Assembly (NCBI GenBank): GCA_001872265.1
Contig: MNWE01000023.1
Coordinates: 1 to 6,122 of the forward strand
DNA from: Parcubacteria group bacterium CG1_02_39_15
GTDB taxonomy: Bacteria > Patescibacteriota > Minisyncoccia > Minisyncoccales > Paceibacteraceae
Length of the DNA stretch: 6,122 nt
Direction of reading: 5' to 3'
This document shows, one piece after another, positions 5,989 through 6,122 of this stretch. A model generated the notes under the pieces. That model made no database searches, had not been told where the DNA came from, and saw nothing but the letters and a program-made list of their open reading frames with translations. The first letter of the stretch is position 1. Each line of letters begins with the position of its first letter. Made by a program: the position numbers and the translations under genes.

Positions 5989-6122
5989 TTATTTTGACTT
6001 TATTAATTTTAGAAGTCGATTATGAATTTTCCCATTAGTGATTAAAACATTATTTGCGCCTCTCCGCCAATCTTTCCCCTTAAAATCTGTAACCCTTCCT
6101 CCCGCCTCTTTAACGATAAAAG
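5989..6122 (-). CDS. Inositol-monophosphatase-family protein, C-terminal fragment (5' end outside window)
   Basis: The last 43 codons and the TAA (5989-5991 on the minus strand) of a gene entering from the right edge. The visible protein reads FIVKEAGGRVTDFKG, then DWRRGANNVLITN and GKIHNRLLKLIKSK. The pattern of (L/I)(I/V)xEAGGxVTDFxG, followed by a late (L/I)xxN and IHxxLL helix, is the typical C-terminus of the inositol monophosphatase/SuhB/HisN superfamily of lithium-sensitive, magnesium-dependent sugar phosphatases. The metal-binding motifs lie outside the window, so substrate (inositol phosphate, histidinol phosphate, fructose bisphosphate or another) cannot be decided. The stop is 6 nt before the mutase ATG, suggesting co-transcription and a shared role in sugar-phosphate metabolism. 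Confidence 0.85.
   Translation of the reverse strand, partial: FIVKEAGGRVTDFKGKDWRRGANNVLITNGKIHNRLLKLIKSK

Overview
The window looks like compact, moderately AT-rich bacterial chromosome. Genes abut or overlap, no gene-free stretch reaches 300 bases, and no visible start codon has a clear Shine-Dalgarno sequence. tRNA-Leu(CAG) fits a bacterial (or archaeal-like) cloverleaf, and RNase J plus short bacterial TrpS point to Bacteria. The streamlined style and protein flavour suggest an uncultivated lineage such as Patescibacteria/CPR. That placement is inference only, because no marker gene such as 16S rRNA or a ribosomal protein is present. TGA is used as a normal stop at the end of the first gene.

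Plus-strand block (1-4541): (i) the 3' part of a gene for an extended-SDR NDP-sugar epimerase/dehydratase, interrupted by a LAGLIDADG intein whose downstream splice junction falls inside the catalytic YxxxK motif; (ii) a 126-residue stand-alone cupin resembling type II mannose-6-phosphate isomerase, joined to the epimerase by an ATGA stop/start overlap; (iii) a tRNA-Leu(CAG) gene beginning 4 nt after the cupin stop; (iv) ribonuclease J, whose ATG uses the last A of the tRNA CCA end as its first base; (v) a perfect 12-bp inverted repeat; (vi) tryptophanyl-tRNA synthetase (trpS), starting 4 nt after that repeat. A probable intrinsic terminator for this block lies about 60 nt beyond the trpS stop, inside the 3' end of the convergent gene.

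Minus-strand block (6122-4555): the C-terminal end of an inositol-monophosphatase-like protein, followed after 6 nt by a complete phosphomannomutase/phosphoglucomutase.

The epimerase, cupin and phosphomannomutase fit together as nucleotide-sugar supply for surface polysaccharide: Fru-6-P to Man-6-P by the cupin isomerase, Man-6-P to Man-1-P by ManB, and later sugar-nucleotide modification by the epimerase. tRNA-Leu, RNase J and TrpS form an RNA-metabolism and translation group fused to the sugar genes on the plus strand. The two most unusual points are the intein that separates the catalytic Tyr and Lys of its host enzyme, and the one-base overlap between a mature tRNA end and the start codon of a ribonuclease gene.
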